Source of the DNA: Nemertoderma westbladi
Lineage: Eukaryota; Xenacoelomorpha; Nemertodermatida; Nemertodermatidae
Direction: 5' to 3'
Length of the DNA stretch: 64,000 bases
Assembly: GCA_032718475.1 (NCBI GenBank)
Contig: JAUCBJ010002227.1
Location: 1-64,000 of the forward strand
How positions within the stretch are numbered: position 1 is the first letter of the stretch; each line of letters opens with the position of its first letter. Shown here in pieces: positions 45,429 through 56,508 of the stretch. A model generated the notes under the pieces. It made no database searches. It was not told the origin of the DNA and saw nothing but the letters and a program-made list of their open reading frames with translations. The position numbers and the translations under genes were made by a program.

Positions 45429-46182
45429 TGTATAGGGTCTGGTTGGAGATCTGTGCATTGTAGGTAACTCAATGAATCCGGAGAAAATCCGAGATTTTAT
45501 GGATGTGAATGGGATTAACGGATCGCCTATGCTATATGGCCCCTGCCATGGATAAAATATATAATTCTTTATTTAATTGCCAGTGTTTCCTTAACAATAC
45601 AGCTGCAGTGAAGTTTATTATATTGTAATACAATATGACACTCTAAAATTAATTAATTAATGTAGAATTTATAATAATTTCTATAATAATCGTTCTTGTG
45701 CAGTGTAAACTGTAAATACGTTTTATAAATTAATATGTGCATAGTCAGTGACATCTTTTATTGTTGAGTCGGAGTATTGTCTAGCTCTCGGTAAAGTTGT
45801 ACAGTAGGTGTTGTTATATTGGTATTAGGTTAGCATTGTGTATTATTGTATTTGTCACCAAGTAACATATAGGACCCCCTTGTAAATACGCTGCAAAGCT
45901 TTAGGGGTAATCCTATATGTTTTGTTGGACAATATCTATCACTATACATTATTCTATGTACTTTATCTATAAATCTATTATCTATCTATTCACCACAAGT
46001 TTCCTATACATTTATTTATATTATTGACGTTCACAAATGTAATTGGTGTATATAGACATTGCACAGTTTAATGACATTTAATAATTAAAATATTTATTAA
46101 AATATGTCTATTAATATTTAAATATTAATATAAGTCCTTCCTTAGTTAGTATGTGTATGTATAATGTATGCTTATTGGAGAC

Positions 46183-46392
46183 AGGGGGATGGCGGACTTG
46201 ACGCAAATCCCATCTCGGCGAATTAATAACTTGTGTTAATTTTAAAATATAAATTAAGGGAAAGCAGCTGGTTACAGTGATACGTTATTCTAACCAAAAC
46301 ATTAATCTAAAGTTTAATAGTCAATAGAATAGTATACAGTTTTATTTTGTGGTTTAATTTTTATTATCATTTGCGTCGATTTTCTCCCCCCT
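46183..46392. mobile_element. MITE-like repeat, copy 3 of 3
   Basis: The left end is GGGGGATGGCGGACTTGACG then CAAAT. The right end ATTTGCGTCGATTTTCTCCC is its inverted counterpart. The core has GGTTACAGTGATACG and TTCTAACCAAAACATT. It lies 110 bp from the receptor exon at 46503. Confidence 0.75.
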
Positions 46393-46502
46393 TATTAAGA
46401 ATGCATTGTAAGCTTAAATACTTACCAATAAATTTTGTACGTACAGTAGGCCTAGGCTAAAACATTACTACTTTAATGTACTTTAGCTACAACAACACAT
46501 AC

Positions 46503-46603
46503 CTCCGAATAATGGGGAAAGTCTGGGGTCGTAGCGAGCATCACCCTCGCGGCTACCACTAAATAACTCATCCAGTAGATCTGTATAATTCTTACTTGAG
46601 ATT
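46503..46603 (-). CDS. Cys-loop anion-channel receptor, N-terminal exon
   Basis: This 101-nt exon has acceptor TTTATTGGTTTAG and donor GTATGT. It encodes ISSKNYTDLLDELFSG, then DARYDPRLSPLFG. This is the N-terminal helix and the Y-D-x-R-x-x-P-x-F-G motif found just before the first beta strand in GABA-A/glycine-like receptors. It leaves one base, which the exon at 12799 completes to a Glu codon before DSPVRV. The upstream exon with signal peptide was not found; the first base of this exon completes its last codon. Confidence 0.85.
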
Positions 46604-47479
46604 CTAAACCAATAAAAAATCATAGTAATTAATGAGTATTTACAGTAGTGTGTTAGAGAAGTTGTCTACACGCACACAATATTGTATATATTGTCTATAA
46701 CAATAGTTTTTTTTGCACCAGAACAACTCAAAATCTTTTTTTCAGTATACAGAATAACGAATTACGGCTTTTAGCTGATAAATACCAGATCTACATCAGT
46801 ATTACCAAACGATACAGGAACACCAGCCATTTTGTCTGCTGTTGAATTATTCATTCAATCCATTTGAAGGTAACATTGACCAATTTTAAGAAAAGGGTTG
46901 TGTTTGTTTTCATATACTTAGTTATAAAAATAAAGTCCATCCTTATTTCTTAAACGTTGGATTTAAATCTGTTAAAAAAAACAATATTCTGAAACAAAAT
47001 AATTGAATTGATCTGTATAGAACTAGTGTATAAACTATACGTCTTATAAACAATATATTTGTATTTTTTTAATGTAAATGTAACAATGTAAATAAATTAC
47101 GTAAATTTAGTTTGAGATAGGTGTGGGATACCTGTAATTCGCTAATCTTTGTTACTGTTTCGTCAAGTCATGATCAGGTATCTCACGTCACGACAGAATT
47201 TCCCGGTAACTGGGTTAACGGTTACTGGGATACCCAAACTATTCCTACTGTTTCTATAATGACGGAATTATGCGCAAATTTGTTCCCTCTACAGATTAGA
47301 GATTGGCCTGTACTGTACCCAAGAGCTCCATCAACAATGCTCCATTGATTAGAATTCTTAACGTTTATTATCCGTCTTAGGAATTTGGTTTTTGGGTTAG
47401 GTTTATTGGTCAGCCCTCATCTGTAATACATGTAGGTAGATAATTTGTAACCCTAAACTAATGACAATTAGGGTTGAGT
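46604..47479. other. upstream receptor intron, AT-rich
   Basis: I looked for a hydrophobic signal-peptide exon on the minus strand and found none. A short minus frame at about 46830 starts ATGGCTGGTGTTCCT but is not hydrophobic. Confidence 0.4.
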
Positions 47480-47492
47480 TATAATATAAGTA
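47480..47492 (+). repeat. target-site duplication, left (LINE at 47493)
   Basis: TATAATATAAGTA, repeated exactly at 50442-50454. Confidence 0.9.
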
Positions 47493-50402
47493 GACTAGCC
47501 TCAGTAAACACCCTAACACTCGGGTCCCCAATGCGACAAGGTGAGCTGACTGCCTTGGCAGATAAGCTTTCTCTTAGCGCAGTGGGTGTTCAAGAGCACC
47601 GAATGCAGACTGGACAGACTGATGAGGTTCTGATTAAGGACATGGGGGGCGGTTGGCGACTCGCCCTCGCGTCAGCAGATGATAGTGGCAATGGTGGAAT
47701 TGGTCTATTGATGAATCCAACTGCACATGCAGCATTGGACAAAATAGACCAAATCTCTAACCGCATCATCCGTTGCCACTTCTCATGTTCTGGAAGACTG
47801 GCTAAGAAGTTTCCTAAGGTGGTTCTGATTGTGTGCTACTCTCCAACTAGTGTTGCCCCTGTAGAGGAGGTGGAAAATTTCTACCACAATCTACAAGCAG
47901 CTACTGATGGAGTGGATCAGCATGCATTCTTAACATTCCTGGGAGACTTTAATGCAAGTCTGCATCAATCACCTACATCGCCCTGGGTCTATAGCAATAG
48001 TGTTAACCGAAATTCTGTCCATCTTCAGGATTTTATCTCTGGAAATGGATTGTTTTCGGCTGGAACCCAGTTCAAGAAGCGAACTGGAAAGCTATGGACT
48101 CATAGTGGACCCAGTGGTCACAAGTCCCAGATAGACCATATTCTGTTTCGTAGGAAATACAGGAGCTCTATACAAGACTGTAATGCATTTACACTTCGAC
48201 CCTTTTCCAGTGATCACCGCCTTATTGTGGCCAAGGTAAGACTTAGTCTGCGTGCTAGCAGAACAACGAAATCTGCCTTGCCGCGGCATGACTGGTCCTC
48301 TCTGTTGCAACAGCCAAGTGTGAGATCCAGCTTCACACTACAGCTGAGCAACAGGTATGAGGCTCTTGCCTCTGAGGCGGCAGATCACTGTGAGGGCTAT
48401 ACTGCTTTTACAGAAGCAGTTAAGTTAGCAGCTGCAGAAACAGTTCCTGTATACCCTCGAAACAGGAAAAGGGCCCCCTGGTCTGACAACAAAATTCAGA
48501 AGTGCCGAAATGACCTTCATAAGGCGCAGAAAGAGTCCCGACTCAAACAGACTACAGCGGCCAAGAATGCAGTTAAGGCTGCATCTAGGTCCCTGAACAG
48601 GCAGTACTCTGCTAATCTACAGGAGCTAATAAACCAACAGGTTGATGCCATCAATGATGCTGACGACAGCAGGCAATCATCCCAGGCATGGAAATCGATC
48701 AATCTGCTTACTGGGCGGAAAAGCCAACCAACCACCAAGGTTAAGGCTGAATCACCAGCCGATCGCCTCAATGGTTGGAAAGCCCACTTTGAAAAGCTCC
48801 TCAATAATGACAGGGTATTGCCTGATAACTTTATAGAAGTAAAAGTGTCTGAGTCTGTACTCCCAGATATTCCCATTGGCGATATCTCTTTTGCAGAAGT
48901 GAAGGCTGCTGCAAAGAGCATTAAGACCAATCGTGCCAGTGGAGTAGATGGTGTTGTGTTTAAAGCTCATCTATCCCATCATAGTAGACACGTACCGAAC
49001 AACAAGAGTCCCACAAGAAATGAAAACAAATAAGTTGGTGCCAGTTCCCAAGAAGGGCAACCTAACACTCTATGGTTCTTTTCGGGGAATCTCATTGATC
49101 TCGATTGCTGCAAAGCTATACAATAGGATTCTATTAAATCGCATCAGGGATCCCATTGAGAGACTGCTCCGTGGAAATCAGAATGGGTTCCGTAAAGGTC
49201 GTGGGACCATGGAGCCCATTTTGGCACTTAGAAGGATAATTGAAGAGTTATCAAAAAAGAAAGACAGGCATCTGGCTGTTATCTTTGTTGACTTCTTCAA
49301 GGCCTTTGATTCAGTCTCTCGCTCACGTATGTTCAGCATACTTTCATTATATGGGATTCCTGATGAAATTATTGCAGCAATCAGATCAGTATACGATGGT
49401 TCGACAACATTTGTGTCTACTGTTGACGGTGACACAGAACCATTTGAAGTGTTATGGGGCGTCCTCCAAGGAGACACACTTGCACCATTCTTGTTCATTA
49501 TTGTGGTTGACTATGTTCTACGCATGTCCTTAGATCATTATAATGATGATGGGGTGATGATAACTCCACCTACTGGCTCCAGAAGTCGAGGAAATCCTGC
49601 CAAGTACCTAACTGATCTAGACTTTGCTGATGACTTAGGAGTACTCTCAGAATCATTAGAGGGAGCCCAACGGCTCCTCAGCTCATTAGAACATGCTGCT
49701 TCTAGTGTTGGTCTTTTTATTAACTCCAGAATGACCAAAATTCTGACAGTTAACTTTGAAAGTCCTCAGCAAGTCTCTGATCGGATGAGCATAAGCTCAA
49801 AGGATGGTATGCTTGAGCATGTGGACGACTTCTGTTACCTGGGATCATGGATCCGGAAGTCAGGTGAGGACCTTCGAATACGTAAGGGAAAGGCATGGGC
49901 AGCCTTGAATAGGCTTTCCAGGATTTGGAAGTCACCGAGAATTAATCGGAAACTTAAGGTCCGATTATTTAGAGCAGCAGTAGTTCTAGTACTCCTCTAC
50001 GGGAGTCCATGCTGGGCTCTAACTGCTGAGGACACCAAATCTCTGGATGGCACATTCACAAGAATGCTACGCCGGGTTCATTGTGTCAAGTACAATGCAC
50101 ACATCTCCAACCAGACACTATATAACATTGGAGGTGTCTCATTGGTTCCCCCAAGCTTGACACTAGAACAAAATCGCCTCCGCTTTGCAGGACATTGCTT
50201 TCGCCGTGAGGATCAGCCAGTGCATAATCCTGTACTTTGGCAGCCTCATGGAGTGAATAAGCATGGTGGACAGCCCATGACTTTCTTGAGACGCATCTTA
50301 AAGGACACTGGCCTTAAAGATGCGGATGATCTAGCAAATGTCATGGGTGATAGGGAGTTGTGGCGGTGCAATTTTGTTGACAAGCCGGCACAGCATTCTT
50401 AA
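47493..50402 (+). pseudogene. LINE endonuclease-reverse transcriptase, one frameshift
   Basis: AP-like endonuclease: GVQEHRMQTG (47590), FLGDFNAS (47940) and SSDHRLIV (48212). A linker of about 250 residues follows, then RT: LRGNQNGFRKGRGT, VIFVDFFKAFDSVSRSRM (49280), VLQGDTLAPFLF and DLDFADDLGVLSE (49615, catalytic ADD). The C-terminal region has YGSPCWALT, RLRFAGHCFRR and GDRELW, ending KPAQHS, with TAA at 50400-50402. A 26-bp deletion at 48955, at a short GTGTT/GTT homology, removes PPEVFKIPE and shifts the frame, leaving frames 47474-49033 and 48948-50402. The enzyme nicks target DNA and copies its RNA in place. This copy is disabled by that single event. Confidence 0.93.
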
Positions 50403-50441
50403 AAATGCAGCTGCAATGCAGCATGCCGATCCTAGTAGTAG
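47493..50441 (+). mobile_element. RTE-like LINE, long 5'-truncated copy with target duplication
   Basis: A 2.95-kb insertion bounded by a 13-bp target duplication. Compared with the copy at 52144, it lacks the 5' UTR and first 120 codons, so reverse transcription stopped early. Its 3' end is the short tail with TGCAGCTGCAATGCAGCATG and three TAG units. Near-identity to the copies at 20 kb and 52 kb shows recent activity of the family. Confidence 0.95.
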
Positions 50442-50454
50442 TATAATATAAGTA
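50442..50454 (+). repeat. target-site duplication, right (LINE at 47493)
   Basis: TATAATATAAGTA, identical to 47480-47492. Confidence 0.9.
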
Positions 50455-50945
50455 AGTGTACAATCTTAATGTACATGTTTAAAAAAGTTGTCTAAATCGA
50501 AATTAGGACACAATAGACCCCGGACAATTACCCCCGAGGACAGCCCCCGCGGACTTTAAATTGTTTTCACAAGCACCAAATACTCTATTGAAGCAAAGTT
50601 CAAATTAAAAACAAACAAAAGTTGAGGTTGCCAACTAGATACATAGTTTTTTTTTTGACACATTGAGACACAATTCTGACAAATAACAGTTCTGATTCAG
50701 CACTATACTGTAGATGAGGGGCCAAACTATCTATGTTTCAAATTTCATGAAATGCCCAAGTCCATGTCCAAGTCATTGAAATAAGATACAATATAATACT
50801 ATAATATAAAATATAAAATATATTTTATTGCCTATTTAATGTTGTCAACACATTCGCGTCCCTACCCACTTCACACAAATCCTTTTTATAGTTTCAACAT
50901 GGGGGAAGCTACAGATTTTTCGTGAAGAGCTGACTAAAAAAATAT

Positions 50946-51485
50946 TTACCCTTCCTCATATCTGATAATAATTAATTTACTAACGCAAGTCCCAGTGGCA
51001 ATACGATAGCGAACAAGTAAGCTAATGCCAACTTCATCATCTTCAAGGACAATCTGCACTAGATCACATATCCAACCTGTATGGGGTAGATAAACAATGG
51101 TGGGTATATTCAAACCATCAAGTAAAGTTAATAGTAGCCGGATATCTTTTAATTCAGATGCTTTTTTTCGTTGTGTATCTTCTTCTTTACAGTAGTTAAT
51201 TATCTCACCTAACATTTCTACATTAGATTATATATCTGTTTCTAAAGGAATGCTGTTCACCACCACGGGTGATCTTTCACAGTAAACCATTCCACTCTTG
51301 TTTCCTAAAGGAATGCCTATTACCATAGGCAAAGTATTCCTACTGTCTGCAGCAAGCAGTATTATAGTGCAATCAATTTTCCCTCTTTCTTTCACTGTAA
51401 TTTCACTGTAAAATAGTTTCATGGTATTATGAACCATCTTAACCTTGGTTGCGTGCACCGACTGGTGCGATTTGCACCGACTCAA
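50946..51485 (-). other. unassigned coding-like region, one in-frame stop
   Basis: Two minus-strand frames, 51485-51228 and 51215-50946, are in the same phase and separated only by a TAA at 51230-51228. Together they give about 175 residues: MVHNTMKLFYSEITVKE, CTIILLAADSRNTLPMVIG, SPVVVNSIPLE, then ELKDIRLLLTLLDGLNIPT, VYLPHTGWICDLVQIVLED and ISLLVRYRIATG. The composition is that of a real protein. The left end reads GAAGG then GTAAAT, a good splice donor. I do not recognise the family. It could be a host exon with a stop allele, an exon pair, or an old transposon gene. Confidence 0.45.
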
Positions 51486-52133
51486 ATATGGTCTGGGGGG
51501 GGGTCACACCCCCCATACTCCCCCCTCCTAGGAAACCGCCCCTGCAGGCAGAAGAAATACGTAGTGAAATGGAAAATATGGTCTCAAAAAAACTTGTTGG
51601 GAAAGTGAGTTATTCTGTAAGTCGCTTGTTTCAGCTTTACATGTTTCATGAATACACTGAAACAGGGATACATGTTTCAGTTTAATTTTTGCGAGTAATC
51701 ACCAAGTAATCATCTTCACTTAATCAACTTCACAGTAATAATCAGTAATCACTTCATATTTCCAATCGTAACTGAATTTCATAATAAAGTCAAATAAACT
51801 TTCATTTGCTTTAATCGCAGATGAAGCCCATGTCTTCTGAACGTAATTTTCGATGTTACAAATATATACACGGGCAAATTGCATACTACCTTCGGCGAAA
51901 ATCTGTCAATTTAATACACATCAGTAGCCATCTGTCCATCATACTAAGTGTATTTCAAAAACATTTTTAATAGTAAGTAAGCTGAACTTTGCGGAATCAG
52001 TTAGTAGCCGCAGGACCTCTGCAAAGATACAAAGTTGTCATGTTTGTGGGGCAAGCCACGAAGTGAGTCTTAGCATAAGGGTACCATTAATGAGTTGTCT
52101 GTCGTCTTCTGTCGTCGTTGTCTATCATCGTCC
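51486..52133. other. unassigned stretch
   Basis: Begins with G- and C-rich runs near 51495-51535. Otherwise AT-rich with no supported gene. Confidence 0.3.
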
Positions 52134-52143
52134 TCGAATTTCT
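52134..52143 (+). repeat. target-site duplication, left (LINE at 52144)
   Basis: TCGAATTTCT, repeated exactly at 55231-55240. Confidence 0.85.
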
Positions 52144-55100
52144 TAGGTCAGGTCAGGTATTCTAGGTCATTGATCAAGAAAACTTGCCACCTCCATGCAG
52201 CATAAAGGAGGTGCCACCTGTAGCTGCATAGACCCTCTTACTAGGGCAAATCTGGTCCTGTAACTAGGACCCCCTTCATTCTGGGATAAGGGCGCCCTTG
52301 GTCCTGGATTAAGGACCCATATCTTGGCTGCAGGGGTATATGGCCTGGCCAGGCAGATGGTGATCTACCAATGGCTGGTCAGGAGTAGAGTGTTCTCATG
52401 TCCACTCTGAGTGCACTTCACTGCGACCTGCACCTGGCAGCAGGGGTACAGGGCATGACCCAGCAGATGAGCTGCACAGCCAATGGTGGGTCATGTGCGT
52501 GAGAGTAGATATGGGTGATGGGCCTCATATCTGACTCCACTGCAACACCCACCCTGTGGAATGGCAAACCAGGGTGTGGTATTTGCCCCGAGAGCTGACT
52601 CGGCAAAAAAGCACCCCCCAACCCCCACTATGGATTACATTAGTAATGCGGAGGTCCAGCCACTAGAGGCCAGTGGAATGACTGGACACAATCAGCCTCA
52701 CAGGCGTCAGTTATCTCCTGACCGGCTGCCTGTCTCACCCCCTACTGGAGAGAGAGCGGCAAACAATTCTTTGAGTCCCTTCCCTGATGACCTTTCTGGC
52801 CCAAACCCTGGGTCACCAGGGAGGCCAGATTGTGAGGGGGAGAGGGATTCTGGAATTGGAGGCTACTCTCATGTTCCACCCCGACCAACAAAGCCATTGG
52901 TGAATCTGAGGCAAGTTACTAGACTAGCCTCAGTAAACCCCCTAACACTCGGGTCCCCAATGCGACAAGGTGAGCTAACTGCCTTGGCAGATAAGCTTTC
53001 TCTTAGTGCAGTGGGTGTTCAAGAGCACCGAATGCAGACTGGACAAACTGATGAGGTTCTGAGTAAGGACATGGGGGGCAGTTGGTGACTCGCCCTCGCT
53101 TCAGCAGATGATAGTGGCAATGGTGGAATTGGTCTATTGATGAATCCAACTGCACATGCAGCATTGGACAAAATAGACCAAATCTCTAACCGCATCATCC
53201 GTTGCCACTTCTCATGTTCTGGAAGACTGGCTAAGAAGTTTCCTAAGGTGGTTATGATTGTGTGCTACTCTCCAACTAGTGTTGCCCCTGTAGAGGAGGT
53301 GGAAAATGCAGTTAAGGCTGCATCTAGGTCCCTGAACAGGCAGTACTCGGTTAATTTACAGGAACTAATAAACCAACAGGTTGATGCCATCAATGATGCT
53401 GACGACAGCAGGCAATCATCCCAGGCATGGAGATCGATCAACTTGCTTGCTGGTCGAAAAAGCCAACCAACCACCAAGGTTAAGGCTGAATCACCAGCCG
53501 ATCGCCTCAATGGTTGGAAGGCCCACTTTGAAAAGCTCCTCAATAATGACAGGGTATTGCCTGATAACTTTATAGAAGTAAAAGTGTCTGAGTCTGTACT
53601 CCCAGATATTCCCATTGGTGATATCTCCTTTGCAGAAGTGAAGGCTGCTGCAAAGAGCATTAAGACCAATCGTGCCAGTGGAGTAGATGGTGTTCCCCCT
53701 GAGGTCTTTAAAATACCTGAGTGTTTAAAGCTCATCTATCCCATCATAGTAGACATGTACCGTACAACAAGAGTCCCACAAGAAATGAAAACAAATAAGT
53801 TGGTGCCAGTTCCCAAGAAGGGCAACCTAACACTCTATTATGGTTCCTTTCGGGGAATCTCATTGATCTCAATTGCTGCAAAGCTATACAATAGAATTCT
53901 ATTAAATCGCATCAGAGATCCCATTGAGAGACTGCTCCGTGGAAATCAGAATGGGTTCCGTAAAGGTCGTGGGACCATGGAGCCCATTTTGGCACTTAGA
54001 AGGATAATTGAAGAGTTATCAAAAAAGAAAGACAGGCATCTGGCTGTTATCTTTGTTGACTTCTTCAAGGCCTTTGATTGAAGGCCTTTGAAGGTCTCTC
54101 GCTCACGTATGTTCAGCATACTTTCATTATATGGGATTCCTGATGAAATTATTGCAGCAATCAGATCAGTATACCATGGTTCGACAACATTTGTGTCTAC
54201 TGTTGACGGTGACACAGAACCATTTGAAGTGTTATGGGGCATCCTCCAGGGAGACACACTTGCACCATTCTTGTTCATAGTTGTTGTTGACTATGTTCTA
54301 CGCATGTCCTTAGATCATCATAATGATGATGGGGTGACGATAACTCCACCTACTGGCTCCAGAAGTCGAGGAAATCCTGCCAAGTACCTAACTGATCTAG
54401 ACTTTGCTGATGACTTAGGAGTACTCTCAGAATCACTAGAGGGAGCCCAACGGCTCCTCAGCTCATTAGAACATGCTGCTTCTAGTGTTGGTCTTTTTAT
54501 TAACTCCAGAAAGACCAAAATTTTGAGAGTTAATTTTGAAAGTCCTCAGCAAGTCTCTGATCGGATGAGCATAAGCTCAAAAGATGGTATGCTTGAGCAT
54601 GTGGATGACTTCTGTTACCTGGGATCATGGATCCGGAAGTCAGGTGAGGACCTTCGAATACGTAAGGGAAAGGCATGGGCAGCCTTGAATAGGCTTTCCA
54701 GGATTTGGAAGTCACCGAGAATTAATCGGAAACTTAAGGTCCGGTTATTTAGAGCAGCAGTAGTTCCAGTACTCCTCTATGGGAGTCCATGCTGGGCTCT
54801 AACTGCTGAGGACACCAAATTTCTGGATGGCACATTCACAAGAATGCTACGCCGGGTTCATTGTGTCAAGTTCAATGCACACATCTCCAACCAGACACTA
54901 TCTAACATTGGAGGTGTCTCATTGGTTGCCCCAAGCTTGACACTAGAACAAAATAGCCTCCGCTTTGCAGGACATTGCTTTCGCCGTGAGGACCAGCCAG
55001 TGCATAATCTTGTACTTTGGCAGCCTCATGGAGTGAATAAGCATGGTGGACAGCCCATGACTTTCTTGAGACGCATCTTAAAGGACACTGGCCTTGAAGA

Positions 55101-55230
55101 TGCGGATGATCTAGCAAATGTCATGGGTGATAGGGAGTTATGGCGGTGCAATTTTGTCGATAAGCCGGCACAGCATTCTTAAAAATGCAGCTGCATTGTA
55201 GCATGCCGATCCTAGTAGTAGTAGTAGTCT
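52144..55230 (+). mobile_element. RTE-like LINE with intact 5' end, internally deleted
   Basis: Bounded by a 10-bp target duplication, this 3.09-kb copy seems to hold the true 5' end of the family. It has a GC-rich 5' UTR (52144-52560), start codon, full 3' part and a (TAG)n tail. An internal deletion of about 690 bp removes the second half of the endonuclease. Confidence 0.93.
52561..55182 (+). pseudogene. LINE ORF with N-terminal extension, three disabling changes
   Basis: The start at 52561 (MANQGVVFAPRADS) opens an N-terminal extension of about 120 Pro/Ser/Gly-rich residues that other copies here lack. The endonuclease begins at GVQEHRMQTG. CGA to TGA at about 53086 gives a stop after GGSW. 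The sequence VEEVEN at 53305 is fused to AVKAASRSLN, skipping the GDFN and SDH motifs. An 11-bp tandem duplication (AAGGCCTTTGA) at 54065-54092 interrupts the RT right after FVDFFKAFD. Downstream, FADDLGVLSE to KPAQHS is open (54088-55182). Confidence 0.92.
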
Positions 55231-55240
55231 TCGAATTTCT
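55231..55240 (+). repeat. target-site duplication, right (LINE at 52144)
   Basis: TCGAATTTCT, identical to 52134-52143. Confidence 0.85.
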
Positions 55241-56108
55241 GATCACTAATAACTCAGTCATCCCTTGATGAAATTAAACCAGACTTGGTGCGTCTGTAGT
55301 CCGTCAAAACTTTAGAAAGAATCTGAAGTTTGGTCAAAAATCAGACAGCCCATCAGTCGGTACCAGTAGTTTCAGCATTTTGATAAAAACCAACAAAGTC
55401 AGTCAAGTCAATCATTGATTAAATTAAACCAAACTTGGTAAACAAGTGGCCTGACAAATGCTTAGAAAGATTCTGAAGTTTGGTTAAAAAATCAATGCTT
55501 AGAAAGATTCTGAAGTTTGGTTAAAAAATCAGACAGTCTATCTGTCAGTACCGGTAGTTTCAGACTTTTGATAAAACTCGAAATAAGTCAGACAATTGCT
55601 GAAATTCACCATTCCTGAAATTGAACCACAACTTGGTAAATTATCAATCCGTCAAAAGATTAGAAATTGTACACACAGACAGACTTCTATAGTTCCTCTA
55701 TCGGCCAGTAGGGTGCGGGGCGAATTCTAAAGAAATTGCAATAAGCATAGAACCATTAACCAGCATATTCATCTGAAATTTGGTAGAAACGACCTATGAA
55801 CATAAGGCGTTATTAATAAGTTTGCGTACCAACAGACTAAGTCAGTTCATCTGTAAATCCCATGGCAGCGTATTGTAAATACAAACAAATACTTGGATTA
55901 CAGCTTGTTAACTCGGGGAATTCTTGTAGAAAAATGGACAAATCAAGGAAAAAAGTCAGATAATAAGACAAATAAATAATGCAAAAATAATCCTGAATTT
56001 TTTTTTAATTAAAAAAAATTTTTATTTTAATTTTTTCAAGATTATTTTTACATTATTTATTTTAAAGCTGTTTATTCTGTTTATGGTATTGGTTAGCCAT
56101 CCTTAAAG
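55241..56108. other. unassigned repeats-containing stretch
   Basis: GATTCTGAAGTTTGGTTAAA is duplicated about 40 bp apart (55468-55530), and related words (GAAGTTTGGTCAAAAATCAG) occur at 55323, so an older degenerate tandem structure is likely. No gene is present. Confidence 0.5.
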
Positions 56109-56508
56109 CTTCCCGGATGTGTCCCATTGTTGACATCTACTTTGCCGAAGTGAAGGATGCTGAAAAAGAGCATTAAGACCAACCATGCAGATGATGTTCC
56201 CCTTGAGACCGCACCAAAGGGAGTCCCACAAGAAATTAAAACAAATAATTTGGACCCCGTTACCACGAATGGCAACTTAACACTCTATGGATCTTTTCGT
56301 GGAAAGCTATAGAATAGAATTCTATTAAATCTATTAAATCGGATTGAGATACTGTTATGTGGAAATCAGAATGAGTCATGTAAAGGTCGCCATGGGGTTC
56401 ATGAAGCCCATTCTGGCTCTTAGAAGGATAATTAAAAGTTATCAAAATAATAAACACAGGCTGTCATCTCTGTTGACTTCTTTAACGCGTTCAATTGAAT
56501 CTCTTCAG
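56109..56508 (+). pseudogene. old RTE-like LINE remnant
   Basis: Degenerate match to the RT start region of the same family: TTTGCCGAAGTGAAGG, GAGTCCCACAAGAAAT, AACACTCTATGG, GGAAATCAGAATG, AGAAGGATAATT and GTTGACTTCTTTAA, in the right order with several deletions. It is far more diverged than its neighbours, indicating an earlier wave. Confidence 0.85.

Larger units (their letters stand above)
12800..46502 (-). other. receptor intron of about 33.7 kb filled with mobile DNA
   Basis: Inferred from two exons of compatible phase and adjacent protein order: the exon ending LFG at 46503 and the exon starting DSPVRV at 12799. Everything listed between these points lies in this one intron. No other receptor exon is expected between them, because the two peptide segments are contiguous in the family. 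Confidence 0.75.
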
